From positions 1 through 64,000 of the forward strand of contig JAPPLM010000032.1 of the NCBI GenBank assembly GCA_028874195.1: 64,000 nt of DNA, in the 5' to 3' direction. Every line of letters begins with the position of its first letter. Position 1 is the stretch's first letter. The stretch is from Chloroflexota bacterium. Lineage in GTDB: Bacteria; Chloroflexota; UBA11872; VXOZ01. Position numbers and translations under genes: made by a program. Positions 51,986 to 61,297 of this stretch are shown one piece after another. The notes under the pieces were generated by a model, which saw nothing but the letters and a program-made list of their open reading frames with translations, was not told the origin of the DNA and did not search any database.

Positions 51986-53941
51986 CTAGCTATGAAGTGA
52001 CTGAATTGCCGCAAGCGCCTGAGGATTATCGAGCTTGGATACGTCCCCGAGCGGCCGGCCTTCATAGGCTCGTCTGATTTGCCCCCTTGGGACCTTGGCC
52101 GCCAGATTCTTCGGCAGCGCGTCCACGATATGAATCTCATCCGGCCTGCCCGTTCTGTCGTACGTTGCCCCTACGTGCGCGCGCAGTTTCCGCATAAAGG
52201 CATCCGCGCTTGGCGCGCTGAGTTGATGCTCCAATACCACGAAGCACACAATCCGCTGTCCCAATGCCGTGTCATGCGGGCCGATCGCCGCTGCTTCGAT
52301 CACTTTCGGGGCTCCCGGATAGGCAAGCAGCGCTTGCTCAATCTTGCCGGGATCGTGATTGATGCCGCCGCGAATGATGAGGTCGTCGCTGCGGCCGAGG
52401 ATATACCACATACCGTCTGCATCAACTTCGACACGGTCCGCATGAATCCAGAGATTCTGGCCGTGGGGGAAGTATGTGTCGAGATAGCGCTGCCGTTCTC
52501 CCAGGAATCCGCGCGTCATGGAAGGAAAGGGTTGTCTGCAAGCAAGATGACCCGGCCCGCCCGAAACCAGTCTTCCATCGTCGTCTACTATTGCCACATC
52601 CATACCTAAACCGCCGCCGCCCAGGGTTCCGGGCTTGAGCGGCATCACCGGCAGCGGCGAGAGCAAGCAGCCAATGACCTCGGTGCCACCGGAGATGTTC
52701 ATGATCGGGCAGCGACCTTCGCCAAACGTTGAAGAATACCAGAGCCATGCCTGCCTATCGAGTATTTCACCCGTGGAACCGAGAATGCGCAATGACGAAC
52801 GATCATGGATGCTGAAGTCTTCCTCGAGGGCGGCGAGTTGCCGGATAGCCGTAGGCACAAAGCCGAAAATCGAGATGCGATGTTTTTCAATCAGCTCGAA
52901 GATCCGGTGAGGCGTAGGGTAGGCGTGTGTGCCTTCATACAAGACAACCGTGCCGCCAAAGAAGAGTACACCCATAAGTTCCCACGGCGCCATCATCCAA
53001 CCGAAATTCGTAAACCAGCAAAAGCGATCATGGCTTTGACAGTCAAAGGCATATCCTACTTCTTTGATCACCTGCGCAAGCGAACCGCCGTGTGTATGCA
53101 CAATAGCTTTTGATCTGCCGGTGGTTCCTGATGTAAACAGAATGAGATTGGGGTGTTCTGAATCCACCGCCTCTGTTGGAGAGGACGTACAACTACTGCC
53201 CAGGGCGATGAAGTCCGACCAGCAGAGGCACGCATCCGTTAGCTCACCGGGCACGCCGCGCCGTTGAATGATCACGACGCGCTCTAACGTGCACACGCCC
53301 TGCGCTACCGCGCGCAGCGTGGGTGAGCAATCGGTCCACTTTCCTCCTCGGGGATAGGCATCGACCGTAAAGAGCAGGCGTGCATTTCCCCTATTGAGCG
53401 AGTCGACGGTGTCTTGCGGTACAGCGCGGGCGGCGATTTGCATGCACACCGCGCCGATCTTCATCGCCCCGAACATCACCGCCACCGCTTCCGGCGACAC
53501 CGGCGCGCACAGTCCCACGACGTCGCCAGAAGTGATGCCAAGACGTTGCATGGCCGCCGCCACTACGCAGACGCGTTCATAGAGCTCCTGGTAGGTAAGC
53601 GAGCGGGATTCTCCGCCGTCGCTCTCCCAGATTAAGGCGAGCTCTGCTCCGCGTTGATCCCGGATGTGGCGATCTATGCAATTGTGCGTGACGTTGAGGG
53701 CGCCGCCTGGGAACCACCTGGTCCAAGGCATGCCGTCGGCATCGTCGTAGACAGCTTCGTAGGCGGTTGCCCACTCGACTCCGAGGTGGTCAAGGGCAGC
53801 ATTCCAAAACCAGCCTATGTCCCGCTGGGACCGCGAAATCAATTCCTGCCAGGAAGCGATGTCATGGCGACCCATGAATGCTCCGATGCGCGAGCGCGCA
53901 AGATACTCACCGTATGGTTCCCAGGAGAATTGACGTTCCAT
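51986..53941 (-). CDS. Acyl-CoA synthetase (acetyl/acetoacetyl-CoA synthetase-like)
   Basis: A 651-aa adenylate-forming enzyme. The ATG at 53941 is preferred to a GTG three codons upstream. LFTSGTTGRSKAIVHTHGG is the ATP-binding P-loop, GRSDDLIIRGG the hinge, and LPKNLAAKVPRG the C-terminal loop with the catalytic Lys. Length and N-terminal W-FPGGALNVTHNCIDRH match the acetyl/propionyl/acetoacetyl-CoA synthetase branch. The next gene in the pair is a 3-hydroxyacyl-CoA dehydrogenase, which suggests activation and oxidation of a short organic acid. Confidence 0.86.
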   Translation of the reverse strand: MERQFSWEPYGEYLARSRIGAFMGRHDIASWQELISRSQRDIGWFWNAALDHLGVEWATAYEAVYDDADGMPWTRWFPGGALNVTHNCIDRHIRDQRGAELALIWESDGGESRSLTYQELYERVCVVAAAMQRLGITSGDVVGLCAPVSPEAVAVMFGAMKIGAVCMQIAARAVPQDTVDSLNRGNARLLFTVDAYPRGGKWTDCSPTLRAVAQGVCTLERVVIIQRRGVPGELTDACLCWSDFIALGSSCTSSPTEAVDSEHPNLILFTSGTTGRSKAIVHTHGGSLAQVIKEVGYAFDCQSHDRFCWFTNFGWMMAPWELMGVLFFGGTVVLYEGTHAYPTPHRIFELIEKHRISIFGFVPTAIRQLAALEEDFSIHDRSSLRILGSTGEILDRQAWLWYSSTFGEGRCPIMNISGGTEVIGCLLSPLPVMPLKPGTLGGGGLGMDVAIVDDDGRLVSGGPGHLACRQPFPSMTRGFLGERQRYLDTYFPHGQNLWIHADRVEVDADGMWYILGRSDDLIIRGGINHDPGKIEQALLAYPGAPKVIEAAAIGPHDTALGQRIVCFVVLEHQLSAPSADAFMRKLRAHVGATYDRTGRPDEIHIVDALPKNLAAKVPRGQIRRAYEGRPLGDVSKLDNPQALAAIQSLHS

Positions 53942-54172
53942 TGCTCGCACTCAAGTTGCCTATTGGGCCATTGCGCATTAAGTAAGCCGCGGGTGCGACC
54001 TGCGCTCCGTACACTGTGGCATGATAGTATCAGATTCAATCCGATACAGTGTCACTTGACGCTCGTTCGTTCCATGCCGCGCGCCAGTCAATAGGGCACG
54101 GGAAACTGCATAAAAGACGCTGTTCTTTCTGTCGCGGCCAAGTATCTTAGCCGCGACCGGGGATAATGCAAG

Positions 54173-56206
54173 ATGCGATTGGATTACCAAACAAGCGCGA
54201 ACCTGTGCTGGCTCCTTGACAACAAGGTTGCGCCTTCCTCCGCTGAATTGAGTGAGCTCGCAGGGGTAATTTGCGATGATTCGGACCCGAACGTGATCCT
54301 CCCCTTGTTGCTCCAGGTTAAGCAGCTTCCGGATGCCGACCAGGTGACTTCCGCCTGGCGCACCTTTGAGGAACGAGTCGCCCTCCTTGTGCCACTTCTC
54401 AGCCACCAATCTGAGCGGAACACGTCCAAGTTGCTCAATTTTTCGCAGACAGTCACTAACGCATTACGCGAACGCCTGCAGGAGTGTACGGGAGCAAGAG
54501 AGACTACAACCGTCGAGAGTTTGATGGCGCGCGTGGGGCATCTTACAACGATTCAACAGGTCAATAACGTCGCCAACTCCACGCTGGATCTTGAGCAGGT
54601 TCTAGACCTGACTGCGCGAGCGGTAACCGAGGTGCTGAACATCGATGACTGCAGTATCTATTTGTTCGACGAAGAGTTGAACCGCCTTACGTTGCGTGCG
54701 ACGACGGGCCTCAACCCCGTGGCAGTCGGGCAGGTACATGTCAACCTTGGAGAAGGAGTCACCGGGCGGGCAGCGCAGCACGGCGAGCCGGTGGCCTTGG
54801 AAAACGCCATGGAAGACCCACGCTACGTCCATGACCCAGGGCTGATAGATGAACCTATGCACGGTTTGCTAGCAGTCCCCATCATCCTCTTTGCGGTGAA
54901 TAGGCTCATCGGCGTTCTCGACATACAGACACACTTGCCCCGAGAGTTTTCTAAAGATGAGATTGGATTTGCTGAAACGGTATGCGGGCAAGTCGCTATT
55001 GCAATCGAGAACGCGCGCCTCTATGAACAAACGGACGAGAAGCTCCGGGAAAAAGTCAGCCAGCTCACAACCTTGCAGCATGTTGGGGCCTCGATCGCCT
55101 CAATTCTGGATCTTAGCCAGGTGCTTGAGATGATTGCGCGCCATGCCGCAGAGTTATCGAGCGCCGACCAAGCGGCGATTTTCCAGATCGATGAAAACGA
55201 TCGTGAAATCTTTATCGTCGCGGGATACAACCTCAGCGACCAATACAAGACGTGGCGCATCAGAGTAGGTGAAGGCGCGATTGGGCGTTCGATTGCCGAA
55301 CAGACACTGGTGCGAGTTGAAGACACCCTCAATGACCCTATTCTGACAACAGAGTATCCCCAAATTATGGAAGAAGGCATCCGCTCCATGTTTTGCGTTC
55401 CGCTCATCGCGCATGATCGGGTCCTGGGCGGAATCAGTGTCTTTACGCGAGAACGGCAAGAGTTCACGGAAGAGCAGGTTGAACTCGTTTCCACGTTCGC
55501 GTATGATGCGGCGCTCGCCATCGAGAATGCGCGCTTGTACCGGGAAGCGCAGAGAGCGCTGGAGACACAAGCCGTGCTCATGCGCGAGATGCAGCACCGG
55601 GTAAAGAACAACCTCCAGACCGTAGCTTCATTGCTCTCCCTGCAAATGAGGCGCGCCGAGTCTTCAGAAGCAGCCGGACTCTTGGCCTTAAGCGCAGCCC
55701 GGGTGCGGAGCATTGCAGCCGTTCATGAACTCTTCTCTGAAGAGGATATTGGTTTGGCCACAGCAGGGGAGATCGCCAACCGCATTATGGAGATCGTCCA
55801 AAACGAGTTGGCGCCGCCAAGCCTGAAGATCGATTTTACCGTTCATTCTGAACCAATCAAACTCGGCTCCAAGCAAGCGACGCTTCTTGCGCTTGTGCTC
55901 AATGAGCTTATTTCAAATGCCATTATGCACGGCATGGTCGGCCGTACCGTAGGCAGCATTCGGATCATCGCCGCAGAGCAGGCCGGGACAATCTCTATAG
56001 AAGTGTGGGACAGCGGGAAGGGTATGCAAGATGACTTTAGCTTGCATACGCACGCTGGGCTTGGCTTGAGCATCGTCGAGCAATTGGTAACCCACGAGTT
56101 GTCCGGCACTTTTAAGATTGAGAATGCGCCCGATGGGGGCGTAACGGCGCGGGTGACTTTTCCTGCTGAAAGCATTGACTTTTGGACCGTATGGTGGAAA
56201 GGCTAA
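54173..56206 (+). CDS. Sensor histidine kinase with two GAF domains (HisKA_2 type)
   Basis: A 677-aa cytosolic sensor. Residues 1-120 are an unfamiliar helical region. Two GAF domains (about 140-285 and 300-445; INIDDCSIYLF, DQAAIFQID) may bind a small ligand or chromophore. The phosphoacceptor is His475 in MQHRVKNNLQTVASLLSLQMRR, the HisKA_2 pattern. LALVLNELISNAIMHG is the N-box and GLGLSIVEQLVTHEL the G-region. There is no transmembrane segment. No response regulator is adjacent, so its partner lies elsewhere. The ATG is at 54173. Confidence 0.9.
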   Translation: MRLDYQTSANLCWLLDNKVAPSSAELSELAGVICDDSDPNVILPLLLQVKQLPDADQVTSAWRTFEERVALLVPLLSHQSERNTSKLLNFSQTVTNALRERLQECTGARETTTVESLMARVGHLTTIQQVNNVANSTLDLEQVLDLTARAVTEVLNIDDCSIYLFDEELNRLTLRATTGLNPVAVGQVHVNLGEGVTGRAAQHGEPVALENAMEDPRYVHDPGLIDEPMHGLLAVPIILFAVNRLIGVLDIQTHLPREFSKDEIGFAETVCGQVAIAIENARLYEQTDEKLREKVSQLTTLQHVGASIASILDLSQVLEMIARHAAELSSADQAAIFQIDENDREIFIVAGYNLSDQYKTWRIRVGEGAIGRSIAEQTLVRVEDTLNDPILTTEYPQIMEEGIRSMFCVPLIAHDRVLGGISVFTRERQEFTEEQVELVSTFAYDAALAIENARLYREAQRALETQAVLMREMQHRVKNNLQTVASLLSLQMRRAESSEAAGLLALSAARVRSIAAVHELFSEEDIGLATAGEIANRIMEIVQNELAPPSLKIDFTVHSEPIKLGSKQATLLALVLNELISNAIMHGMVGRTVGSIRIIAAEQAGTISIEVWDSGKGMQDDFSLHTHAGLGLSIVEQLVTHELSGTFKIENAPDGGVTARVTFPAESIDFWTVWWKG

Positions 56207-56324
56207 AGGAAACCACTTGCCACTTTGCCGTACCCCGCGCGCACCATCTTGCAGATGCGGTTCATAGCCGGCGCGTGGTTAGCCGGTTTGGCAGCAAGGC
56301 ACAAGAACCCAGCAGTAGGCAGGA

Positions 56325-57221
56325 ATGATCCGAGAGATGGGAATGCGATTGCTGATTCTGGGAGCGGGCACCCCCGGCTTGAGCGCCACACAATACGGTT
56401 CTTCTTATGTCGTCAGCCTCGGTTCAGAGCAGTTTATGTTCGACTGCGGGCCGGCAACAACCTACAAGCTCTTGAGGATGGGAATAGCTCCGTCGGAGAT
56501 AGGGTATCTCTTCTTTACCCATCACCACTACGATCATAACGCGGACTATCCCGGCTTCCTTCTTTCGCGTTGGGATACGGGCTACGGCGAGGTAGCCCGG
56601 CTGCAGGTATTTGGGCCGCAGTACACGGAGCAGCTTACCGCCCGGCTCATAGACCCAGATACCGGCGCTTTCGCGCCGGACATCCGAGCCAGAATGAACC
56701 ACCCGGTGAGTGTACGCGGTTTTCAGGCGCGGGGCGGCATCCTGCCGCGGAACCCACCGGATGTGGCCGTGAAGGACGTGGGGCCGGGCGTCGTGTGCCG
56801 CGGCGCGGATTGGGAGGTGGTGTGCGCCGCCACCCAGCACGTGCAGCCCTGGCTTGAGTCGCTGGCCTACCGACTCAACAGCGACGGCGGTTCAATCGTC
56901 TTCACCGGCGACGCCGGCCCAGGGCGGAGCTTGCTAGAACTCGCCCAAGGCGCCGGCACCTTGGTCGCAATGTGCCACATGTCCCAATCACACGTGCGCG
57001 CAGAGGAGCGTGACGCGAACCTGGGGACAATCTCCACAGGTCGTCTCGCGCAAGAGGCAGAAGTCAAGCGCCTGGTCTTGGTGCACCATACGCGCGCCAT
57101 CGGCGCCGAAACGCTCGGTGAGCCGGCGCCGGGGCAGGCAGAACGCGCCATCGCGGAAGTGGCGTCTCAATTCAACGGCGAGATTGTGCTCGGTAAAGAG
57201 TTCCTTCACGTGCCGCTTTGA
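56325..57221 (+). CDS. Metallo-beta-lactamase-fold hydrolase
   Basis: A 298-aa protein. The zinc motif is FFTHHHYDHNADYPGF (HxHxDH), with VFTGDAGP as the bridging Asp block and a C-terminal His in LVHHTRA. The arylsulfatase/RNase Z-like branch is suggested by MRLLILGAGTPG at the N-terminus. Three ATGs lie close together at 56325, 56337 and 56343; the last gives the usual family start. The substrate is unknown. It lies downstream of the histidine kinase gene, with a gap of 118 bases, and may be a separate unit. Confidence 0.83.
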   Translation: MIREMGMRLLILGAGTPGLSATQYGSSYVVSLGSEQFMFDCGPATTYKLLRMGIAPSEIGYLFFTHHHYDHNADYPGFLLSRWDTGYGEVARLQVFGPQYTEQLTARLIDPDTGAFAPDIRARMNHPVSVRGFQARGGILPRNPPDVAVKDVGPGVVCRGADWEVVCAATQHVQPWLESLAYRLNSDGGSIVFTGDAGPGRSLLELAQGAGTLVAMCHMSQSHVRAEERDANLGTISTGRLAQEAEVKRLVLVHHTRAIGAETLGEPAPGQAERAIAEVASQFNGEIVLGKEFLHVPL

Positions 57222-57247
57222 GGAGTACCCTTAGCAATTCGGCAAGA

Positions 57248-57337
57248 GCCGTTCAGGGTGCGACCCTTCGACAAGCCCGTGCTGAGCCTGTCGAAGTGCT
57301 CAGGACAGGCGAACTCATCACGAACGGCTCTCAGAGA
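57248..57337. repeat. Complex copy of the TTCGACAAGC repeat family
   Basis: This short gap holds several overlapping repeats in opposite orientations: CCGTTCAGGGTGCGACCCTTC, TTCGACAAGCCCGTGCTGAG, CCTGTCGAAGTGCTCAGGAC and TCATCACGAACGG. It is an inverted, partly nested copy of the elements at 8044 and 9668. It separates the convergent hydrolase and aldolase genes. Confidence 0.6.
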
Positions 57338-57401
57338 ATCCTGCGTGACCAGACGGCGTGCCCGCCGCTCGCTTGTCAAGAAACCGCCCCAGCGCCGGTG
57401 C

Positions 57402-58184
57402 CTACGTTCCCGCAGCTTCCGCTATAGCCTGCCGCAGGTCGGTGCACGCGCGATAGAAGATATTCGTATCGCACGAGACGGAGACCATCTTGACCCCCCG
57501 CTTAGCCCACGCGGCCGCGTCCTCCGGCGTGTTTACAAACGTGCCGACCACTTTGCCATGCTGCCCGCACAGCGCTACCGTCCGCTCGATGACTTCCACT
57601 ACCCGCGGGTGGCCGGTCTGGCCGGAGACACCAAGGGATTGCGAGAGGTCGTACGGCCCGATGAAGATCGAGTCATAGCCGGGCACGGCGGCAATGGCTT
57701 CGAGGTTTTCCACACCCTGCGCGCCCTCTACCTGAAGCACGACGGCCTGGTTCTCATTGCAGGCTGCAAAATAGCCCTCGGCGCCCAATGCGCCATACTG
57801 CCCGCCGCGTAGGAAGATGTGCACACCACGCTCTCCATCCGGCGCAAACCGCGCGGCGGCAACGGCAGCCTTGGCTTCCTCCGCGCTTGACACAAAGGGT
57901 ACCTGCACACCGGACGAACCGCAGTCGAGCGCCGGGCCAATCAGCCAGGACGCCAGGGTAGGTATACGTACCAGGGAGGCAATGCCAAAGTGATCGCAGG
58001 CGCTCACGAGATGCACGAGACTCTCGGCGTTGATGTGGCCATGCTCCTGGTCGATGATGACGAAGTCGAAGCCCGCAATGGCGAGAGTTTCTACGTGTGA
58101 AATAGTCGGCGCATCCACGAAGACACCGTACATTGTTTCATTCTGCGCGATTCTGCGCCGAAGCCCGATCTGTTCAACGGTCAC
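57402..58184 (-). CDS. HpcH/HpaI-type aldolase
   Basis: A 260-aa class II (metal-dependent) aldolase-fold protein of the HpaI family. FDFVIIDQEHGHINAESL (about residues 39-56) holds the active-site His, and VRIPTLASWLIGPALDCGSSGVQVPFV, then IFIGPYDLSQSLGVSGQ, carry the metal and substrate sites. It should cleave or form 2-keto-3-deoxy acids, or pyruvate plus an aldehyde. The start is GTG (58184) after GAAGGAG. It stands alone on the minus strand and no catabolic operon surrounds it. Confidence 0.87.
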   Translation of the reverse strand: MTVEQIGLRRRIAQNETMYGVFVDAPTISHVETLAIAGFDFVIIDQEHGHINAESLVHLVSACDHFGIASLVRIPTLASWLIGPALDCGSSGVQVPFVSSAEEAKAAVAAARFAPDGERGVHIFLRGGQYGALGAEGYFAACNENQAVVLQVEGAQGVENLEAIAAVPGYDSIFIGPYDLSQSLGVSGQTGHPRVVEVIERTVALCGQHGKVVGTFVNTPEDAAAWAKRGVKMVSVSCDTNIFYRACTDLRQAIAEAAGT

Positions 58185-58399
58185 AACTATGCTCCTTCAT
58201 GTAATCTCAGGTTTAATTCAGCATAGTGGCTACAATAGAGCTAGGCAAGCTGAACGTGCCTTGGCACGAATCGATGTCTTCCCGTGGAGCAGCGGCAGTC
58301 GTCGTTAAGCCTGGCCGGTTCTGTCTCAAGCGCGGCGGGAACACGTGTATACTTTAGGTGAAATCTCTTGTAGCGGTTCGAGAAGGGTGAGGACACCAC

Positions 58400-59344
58400 A
58401 TGGAAGGAATCCAAGACTTTGCGGAACGCGTTATTGACAATGTTGAGAGAGTCATAATTGGCAAGCATGCGGAGGTAGAGCTCACCCTGATCGCCCTGCT
58501 GTGCGGGGGGCATGTCTTAGTTGAAGACGTGCCTGGCGTCGGCAAGACCTCGCTGGCGAAAGCCGTGGCGCGCTCGATTGGGTGCAGCTTCAAGCGCCTC
58601 CAATTCACCCCGGACATGCTGCCGAGCGACATTACCGGTGTCTTCATCTACAACCAGAAGACGAATGAATTCGAGTTTCGACCGGGTCCAATCATGGCGC
58701 AGATCGTCCTTGCCGACGAAATCAACCGCGCTACTCCCAAGACACAATCGGCCTTGCTCGAAGCCATGGAGGAACGGCACATCACAGTCGAAGGACAGAC
58801 GTTCCCTCTCCCCAACCCCTTTCTCGTGCTGGCTACCCAAAACCCTATCGAATACGAAGGCACGTTCCCGCTGCCTGAAGCGCAACTCGACCGCTTTCTC
58901 ATGCGCATCGAACTCGGATATCCCCGCCGGGCCGATGAAATGACCGTTCTCGAAACACAGCAACGTTCGCAACCCCTCGACGAGATAAGCCAGGTTGTGG
59001 AAGTCCGGGAACTGGTCGAAATGCAGCAACGCACGCGGGAAGTGTATGTTGACCGCTTGGTGCGCGAATACATCGTGGAACTTGTGAATGCGACGCGGCA
59101 GCATCCGGACGTGTACCTGGGCGCAAGCCCGCGCGGCAGCCTGGCCCTCGACCACACCGCCCAGGCGCGGGCGACCCTGATGGGTCGCGACTACGCCACG
59201 CCGGATGACGTGAAGTATATGGCCGTACCCACGCTGGCGCACCGCTTGATCGTCAGTCCCGGCGCGGGCGTGCGGAACACCAGCACCAACGACGTGGTCC
59301 TGGAGCTCATGGAATCCGTTCCGGTGCCGGGGGCCAGAGTATAG
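58400..59344 (+). CDS. MoxR family AAA+ ATPase
   Basis: A 314-aa chaperone-type ATPase. Walker A is [18 protein letters not shown], and Walker B is [20 protein letters not shown]; sensor 1 lies in [25 protein letters not shown]-terminal [18 protein letters not shown] is the lid signature. MoxR proteins usually sit with DUF58 and vWA/transglutaminase genes and help mature secreted or metal enzymes, but none of these is next to it here. A TATACT box (58348-58353) could be its -10. Confidence 0.9.
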   Translation: MEGIQDFAERVIDNVERVIIGKHAEVELTLIALLCGGHVLVEDVPGVGKTSLAKAVARSIGCSFKRLQFTPDMLPSDITGVFIYNQKTNEFEFRPGPIMAQIVLADEINRATPKTQSALLEAMEERHITVEGQTFPLPNPFLVLATQNPIEYEGTFPLPEAQLDRFLMRIELGYPRRADEMTVLETQQRSQPLDEISQVVEVRELVEMQQRTREVYVDRLVREYIVELVNATRQHPDVYLGASPRGSLALDHTAQARATLMGRDYATPDDVKYMAVPTLAHRLIVSPGAGVRNTSTNDVVLELMESVPVPGARV

Positions 59345-59404
59345 ACTCCGGACCCTAACTTAAGAGAGTTTCAGCGCACCAAGGCACAATGTGAAAGGTC
59401 CAGC

Positions 59405-59992
59405 ATGGCGAGTATCCGCGCACAACCACAGACCCGGCCACGTTCTCGTCAGCTCTCTAATAACGGGCATTCAGTGCGCATAGCCGAAGCCGGAAACGAC
59501 TGGGGGTGGTTTGCGGTAGCGGCAACTTCGGAAGGCGTCTCTAGTGCCACGTTTGGACACGATAACGAATTGGAAGCGGGCAGGACTTTAGAAGAAGAAC
59601 TGGATTCCTCTCTCAGTGGGAACGGCAAATCGGAGCAAATAGCAGAGCTTGCTGTCAGTGAACTGCTTGCCTTCTTTGCCGGCGAAGGCGTGGCTTTCCG
59701 TGTGCCCGTCGCCTTGACCGGAACAGCGTTTCAACGAGCGGTTTGGGAAGAGACGAACTTCGTCGAATACGGCACACTCGCAACCTATCAGGAGATTGCC
59801 AAGCGCATCGGCAAGCCGCAGGCGTATCGGGCCGTCGGCAACGCCTTGGGGCAGAATCCCCTGCCTGTTATTGTGCCTTGCCATCGTGTCATTGCCAGCG
59901 ACGGCAGCTTTGGCGGCTACACACGGGGTCTGCCGTGGAAAGAACGGCTGCTCGCGCTCGAGGGATCGCTTGGGCGTGTGCACGCCACGTAA
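59405..59992 (+). CDS. ogt: Methylated-DNA-protein-cysteine methyltransferase
   Basis: A 195-aa DNA repair protein that removes O6-alkyl groups from guanine to its own Cys. The active site is NPLPVIVPCHRVIASDG, and AFQRAVWEETNFVEYGTLATYQEIA is the DNA-binding helix-turn-helix with its Arg finger. The N-terminal 85 residues look like the poorly conserved Ada/Ogt domain. The start is ATG 59405 after a weak AAGGTC. It follows the MoxR gene by 60 bases, without an obvious functional tie. Confidence 0.92.
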   Translation: MASIRAQPQTRPRSRQLSNNGHSVRIAEAGNDWGWFAVAATSEGVSSATFGHDNELEAGRTLEEELDSSLSGNGKSEQIAELAVSELLAFFAGEGVAFRVPVALTGTAFQRAVWEETNFVEYGTLATYQEIAKRIGKPQAYRAVGNALGQNPLPVIVPCHRVIASDGSFGGYTRGLPWKERLLALEGSLGRVHAT

Positions 59993-60032
59993 GCGTGCTT
60001 CACTTCAGCACAGCCGCAAAGTATAGGGCGGC

Positions 60033-60392
60033 CTAGTCTCCGTAAGGCCCTGAGTCTTCCGGCTGGAGCGGCGTGTTCTTTCTCTCCTCTTCAGCGAGCG
60101 CGTGACCGAACATGTCGTCGTTGTAGAACCCGACTTCCTCGCCTCGGTAAACAGTGACCATCATATCCTCACGCGGCACCTCCGCTGATAAGACGAGGTG
60201 ATTGTCGATCTCTTCGATTACGGCAAACTGCTCGTGTTCGGAGAGGTCTTGGAAAAGTACCAGCGTGCAGTAGACAACCGTGTGAGCGTAATGCAATTCC
60301 ACTTGCGCAAGCTGTGTTCCATCCCTGTGCACGCGATAGCCCTCGGACATGGGGGTTCGGTACTGCCTTTCAAAAACCAACGCCGGGGCCAT
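60033..60392 (-). CDS. Small protein of unknown function coupled to nadC
   Basis: A 119-aa protein that I cannot assign. It is beta-rich at first (LVFERQYRTPMSEGYRVHRDG), then a segment VVYCTLVLFQDLSEHEQFAVIEEIDNHLVL, with a Glu/Lys-rich tail. The ATG at 60392 is chosen because the ribosome binding site GAAGGGTGA overlaps the last codons and stop of nadC, which ties its translation to nadC. An in-frame Met at 60413 would need a 17-base overlap. Confidence 0.65.
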   Translation of the reverse strand: MAPALVFERQYRTPMSEGYRVHRDGTQLAQVELHYAHTVVYCTLVLFQDLSEHEQFAVIEEIDNHLVLSAEVPREDMMVTVYRGEEVGFYNDDMFGHALAEEERKNTPLQPEDSGPYGD

Positions 60393-60396
60393 TAGA

Positions 60397-61251
60397 TCAC
60401 CCTTCAATGTCAAGACTAATGTCTAAGACGGCTGCTGAATGCGTCAGCATGCCCACCGAGATCAAGTCTACACCAGAGCGTGCCGCATCTCTAACCGACT
60501 CGAGCGTAATGTTTCCCGAAGCCTCGGTAAACGCCCTGCCTCTCACTAACGCTACCGCCTGTGCCATCGTGTCCGGCGGCATGTTGTCCAGCAAGATACC
60601 ATCCGCGCCTGCCTCCAGCGCCTCGGCTACCTGCTCCATAGTCTTCGCCTCGATCTCGATCTTGAGCAGGTGATGCACGGAAGCCCTCGCCTTCTTCACG
60701 GCACTTGAAACTGAGCCGCAGGCGGCAATGTGGTTGTCCTTGATGAGTACGCCGTCAAAGAGGCCTATGCGATGATTCCGGCCGCCCCCAACACGCACGG
60801 CGTATTTCTCAAAGAGCCGCAGGCCGGGCGTCGTCTTGCGGGTATCGATAATCTGAGCGCCCGTACCTTCCACGGCTTTCACAAACGCACGCGTCAACGT
60901 GGCAATACCGGAAAGGTGCCTCAGAACATTAAGCGCCAGACGTTCCCCGGTAAGGATGGCCTGTAGCGGTCCCTCGACGCGCAGAAAGCGAGCGCCCGGT
61001 GTGAGCGCGTCACCATCGGCACAAAGCGGAGTTGCATGCACAGAGCTATCCAAGAGCGTGAAGACTCTTGCGGCGATGGCATTCCCCGCCAATACACCCG
61101 CTTCTTTGGCATACGCCACCGCTATACCTGTTTGATCGGCAGGGACAAGAGCAAGCGTTGTGACATCCCCTGCGCCTACGTCTTCCGCCAAGGCGCGGCG
61201 CAGGGCATCGTCAATCAAGTCGGGTGAGAAGGGCAAAGCAGGTGCGGTCAT
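60397..61251 (-). CDS. nadC: Nicotinate-nucleotide pyrophosphorylase
   Basis: A 284-aa enzyme that converts quinolinate and PRPP to nicotinate mononucleotide in NAD synthesis. LRHLSGIATLTRAFV, DTRKTTPGLRLFEKYAVRVGG and NHRIGLFDGVLIKDNHI are the conserved core, and EIEAKTMEQVAEALEAGADGILLDNM the C-terminal barrel strands. It follows nadB by 46 bases in the same direction and precedes the coupled unknown gene. No nadA gene is in the window. Confidence 0.94.
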   Translation of the reverse strand: MTAPALPFSPDLIDDALRRALAEDVGAGDVTTLALVPADQTGIAVAYAKEAGVLAGNAIAARVFTLLDSSVHATPLCADGDALTPGARFLRVEGPLQAILTGERLALNVLRHLSGIATLTRAFVKAVEGTGAQIIDTRKTTPGLRLFEKYAVRVGGGRNHRIGLFDGVLIKDNHIAACGSVSSAVKKARASVHHLLKIEIEAKTMEQVAEALEAGADGILLDNMPPDTMAQAVALVRGRAFTEASGNITLESVRDAARSGVDLISVGMLTHSAAVLDISLDIEG

Positions 61252-61297
61252 GATCGGATTCGCCTTACAGAAGACTCACGGTCTCGTACCCATGAGT

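Noticed and set aside
52068-52110. Apparent loss of the catalytic Lys in the acyl-CoA synthetase
   Set aside because: Aligning LPKNLAAKVPRG with the usual PKTRSGK motif shows the Lys is kept; the Gln in RGQIRR is a later residue.
57218-57427. 69-codon frame after the metallo-beta-lactamase-fold gene
   Set aside because: The residues come from the TTCGACAAGC repeat, as seen by the EPVEVLRTGELITNG type sequence.
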